Assembly (NCBI GenBank): GCA_936941515.1
Contig: CAKZJI010000397.1
Location: 1 to 8,554, forward strand
Source: an uncultured Propionibacteriaceae bacterium
GTDB lineage: Bacteria; Actinomycetota; Actinomycetes; Propionibacteriales; Propionibacteriaceae
Direction of reading: 5' to 3'
Length of the DNA stretch: 8,554 nt
The number at the start of each line of letters is the position of its first letter. Position 1 is the stretch's first letter. This document shows positions 6,640-8,554 of this stretch, piece by piece. The notes under the pieces were generated by a model. It made no database searches. It saw nothing but the letters and a program-made list of their open reading frames with translations, and was not told where the DNA came from. A program made the position numbers and the translations under genes.

Positions 6640-8079
6640 ATGACAACTACCCCACATGCCCCCGGAGTGGGGGCTACGCAGGACGAGCATCTGGAGGCCC
6701 TCAGTGGCTACCAGTATGGCTGGCATGACTCGGATGCCGCCGGCCAGTCGGCGAAGCGGGGACTGAGCGAGGCCGTGGTCGCCAACATCTCAGAGCTGAA
6801 GGACGAGCCGCAGTGGATGCGGGACCTGAGGCTCAAGGCGCTGCGGCTCTTCGGGAAGAAGCCGATGCCATCCTGGGGCGCGGACCTCGGCGAGATCGAC
6901 TTCGACAACATCAAGTACTTCGTCCGCTCTACCGAGCGTCAGGCCCAGACCTGGGAGGATCTGCCTGAGGACATCAAGAACACCTACGACAAGCTGGGCA
7001 TCCCAGAGGCTGAGAAGGCCCGTCTCGTGGCGGGAGTTGCTGCCCAGTACGAGTCCGAGGTCGTCTACCACAAGATCAACCAGGAGTTGGAGCGTCAGGG
7101 TGTGATCTTCCTCGACACCGACACTGCGCTCAAGGAGCACCCCGATCTGTTCAAGGAGTACTTCGCCACCATCATCCCGGCCGGTGACAACAAATTTGCC
7201 TCGTTGAACACCGCGGTCTGGTCTGGTGGGTCTTTCGTGTACGTTCCCAAGGGCGTTCACGTGAGTATTCCGCTGCAGGCCTACTTCCGGATCAACACGG
7301 AGAACATGGGCCAGTTCGAGCGAACCCTGATCATCGTCGACGAGGACGCCTACGTGCACTACGTCGAGGGCTGCACAGCTCCCATCTACTCCTCCGACTC
7401 GTTGCACGCGGCGGTGGTGGAAATCTTCATCAAGAAGGGCGCCCGCTGCCGCTACACCACCAGCCAGAACTGGGCGAACAACGTCTACAACCTTGTGACG
7501 AAACGTGCCGTCTGCGAAGAGGGCGCCACCATGGAATGGATCGACGGCAACATCGGCTCCAAGGTCACGATGAAGTATCCGGCCGTCTACCTGATGGGTG
7601 AGCAGGCCCGGGGTGAGACCCTTTCCATCGCCTTCGCGGGGGAGGGGCAGCATCAGGACGCGGGATCCAAGATGGTGCACTGCGCCCCCCACACCTCATC
7701 TTCGATCATCTCCAAGTCAGTGGCCAGGGCTGGCGGGCGCTCCTCCTACCGAGGCCTGGTGAAGGTCGAACCCGGAGCGCACCACTCCGCCTCGTCCGTG
7801 AAATGCGACGCCCTGCTGGTCGACACGGTCTCCCGCTCCGACACCTACCCATACGTTGACGTCCGTGAGGACGACGTCTCCATGGCCCACGAGGCCACGG
7901 TCTCCAAGGTCTCCGATGACCAACTTTTCTACCTCATGTCACGCGGCATGGAGGAGGATGAGGCAATGGCCATGATCGTGCGTGGATTCGTCGAGCCCAT
8001 CGCAAAGGAACTGCCGATGGAATACGCCCTGGAGCTGAACCGTCTCATTGCGCTCCAGATGGAAGGCGCGGTCGGCTGA
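6640..8079 (+). CDS. sufB: Fe-S cluster assembly scaffold protein SufB
   Basis: SufB combines with SufD and the ATPase SufC in a cytosolic complex that builds Fe-S clusters from persulfide sulfur delivered by the SufS/SufU pair. The 479-aa protein is full length with all usual blocks: the [21 protein letters not shown]-terminal region, [48 protein letters not shown], a right-handed beta-helix core, and the C-terminal SVKCDALL...[12 protein letters not shown]. Cys389 and Glu418 are 29 residues apart, the same interval as the E. coli Cys405 and Glu434 implicated in cluster assembly. SufB genes of some mycobacteria and other actinobacteria carry inteins, but none is present here. The ATG at 6640 is 5 nt after the sufR stop, with AGGAA (6626-6630) about 9 nt upstream. 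Confidence 0.98.
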   Translation: MTTTPHAPGVGATQDEHLEALSGYQYGWHDSDAAGQSAKRGLSEAVVANISELKDEPQWMRDLRLKALRLFGKKPMPSWGADLGEIDFDNIKYFVRSTERQAQTWEDLPEDIKNTYDKLGIPEAEKARLVAGVAAQYESEVVYHKINQELERQGVIFLDTDTALKEHPDLFKEYFATIIPAGDNKFASLNTAVWSGGSFVYVPKGVHVSIPLQAYFRINTENMGQFERTLIIVDEDAYVHYVEGCTAPIYSSDSLHAAVVEIFIKKGARCRYTTSQNWANNVYNLVTKRAVCEEGATMEWIDGNIGSKVTMKYPAVYLMGEQARGETLSIAFAGEGQHQDAGSKMVHCAPHTSSSIISKSVARAGGRSSYRGLVKVEPGAHHSASSVKCDALLVDTVSRSDTYPYVDVREDDVSMAHEATVSKVSDDQLFYLMSRGMEEDEAMAMIVRGFVEPIAKELPMEYALELNRLIALQMEGAVG

Positions 8080-8110
8080 CCTCGCTCCCATCAACTACTC
8101 AAGAACCCCC

Positions 8111-8117
8111 AGAAGGA
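8111..8117 (+). promoter_or_regulatory. Ribosome-binding site that decides the sufD start
   Basis: AGAAGGA touches the ATG at 8118 (zero spacing) but is six bases from the in-frame TTG at 8124. Initiation at TTG is therefore more likely on spacing, while codon strength favours ATG. Confidence 0.55.
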
Positions 8118-8123
8118 ATGGAT

Positions 8124-8554
8124 TTGAGCACCACCACAGCGCCCAATGTGGCAAACGCCATCGAGACGGTGGCATCCCATCTGCACCCCACCCCGTCGTG
8201 GGATCTGGCCGACCACCCCAAGCCCAAGGGCTTGGAGGAGATCTGGCGTTTCACCCCGATCAAGCAGATCCGCACCCTGCTGGAGGAGGGTGACGTTCTG
8301 CCCAGCCTCGAATGGGAGGGAAACCTTCCAGAAGGCGTCGAGTTCACCAGAGAGCCACGGGAGCGCATGCGCGAGCTGACCGTTGAGCCTCCAGTTGATC
8401 GGGTCGCAGCCGTGGCGGCAGCTCGCAGCGCCGAGGTCTTTGTGATGCGGGTTCCCGCAGAACTGGAGGTTGGGGACGCGATCGTCTTCACCGGCACCGG
8501 GAATGGCGGGCATGCGGCCGAGACGTTTGTTCTCAACGTGGGGATGGGGGCCCG
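8124..8554 (+). CDS. sufD: Fe-S cluster assembly protein SufD, N-terminal part (cut by window end)
   Basis: SufD pairs with SufB and SufC in the SUF scaffold complex and is needed for iron acquisition in the E. coli system. About 143 residues are present, starting STTTAPNVANAIETV and including the typical GLEEIWRFTPIKQIRTLL segment near the N-terminus. The frame then runs open off the window edge, and the beta-helix core and the conserved C-terminal His are outside. Two starts are possible. The ATG at 8118 directly abuts the AGAAGGA ribosome-binding site (8111-8117) with no spacer. The in-frame TTG at 8124 is six bases from it, a normal spacing, so I prefer TTG, with the six-base-longer form as the alternative. 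It lies 44 nt after sufB (38 nt if the ATG is used), in the usual sufR-sufB-sufD order, and sufC and sufS are expected next. Confidence 0.93.
   Translation, partial: MSTTTAPNVANAIETVASHLHPTPSWDLADHPKPKGLEEIWRFTPIKQIRTLLEEGDVLPSLEWEGNLPEGVEFTREPRERMRELTVEPPVDRVAAVAAARSAEVFVMRVPAELEVGDAIVFTGTGNGGHAAETFVLNVGMGA

Noticed and set aside
6790..7692. 300-codon open frame on the minus strand opposite sufB
   Set aside because: It is a shadow of sufB, with Val/Gly/Leu/Asp-rich low-information sequence, no recognisable domain and no ribosome-binding site.
6640..8079. Intein in SufB
   Set aside because: SufB is a common intein host, but all conserved blocks here are contiguous and the length is normal (479 aa).

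Overview
The window is GC-rich bacterial chromosome of the actinobacterial type, and its gene content and order suggest the Propionibacteriaceae or a close relative. The main pointers are RbpA and OpcA (both actinobacterial hallmarks), the SUF operon led by the ArsR/MarR-like iron-sulfur repressor SufR, GTG starts, and promoters whose -10 box sits 6-7 nt before the start codon (leaderless transcripts). The genus is an inference and cannot be fixed from this sequence alone.

Layout. At the left edge, positions 1 to about 171 encode a fragment of a eukaryotic INO80-type SNF2 chromatin-remodelling helicase. It runs in frame, with no gap, into the C-terminal third of bacterial triose-phosphate isomerase (TpiA, to 429). 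This looks like a chimeric joint, most likely a library, amplification or assembly artefact involving fungal DNA, and not a natural gene. From 429 rightward the sequence reads as normal bacterial genome: a terminator, then secG (protein export) and rbpA (RNA polymerase/sigma factor binding) on the + strand. A 17-bp perfect hairpin ends these and the converging minus-strand operon zwf-opcA-pgl, which is the oxidative entry to the pentose phosphate pathway (glucose-6-phosphate to 6-phosphogluconate with NADPH production). Divergent from zwf across a 60-bp promoter region is a 441-aa GalT-like nucleotidyltransferase (DUF4921 type). After a 149-bp spacer with a candidate promoter comes sufR-sufB-sufD (sufD cut by the window end), the start of the iron-sulfur cluster assembly operon.

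How the genes fit together. TpiA (lower glycolysis) and Zwf/OpcA/Pgl are central carbon metabolism genes that sit close together in many actinobacteria. SufR probably senses Fe-S status through its C-terminal cysteines and represses the suf genes, while SufB and SufD form the scaffold on which clusters are built.

Apart from the chimeric left edge this is a housekeeping region. I found no mobile element, CRISPR array, RNA gene or defence system, and nothing that looks like an undescribed system. The least understood gene is the GalT-like protein at 4491-5816.
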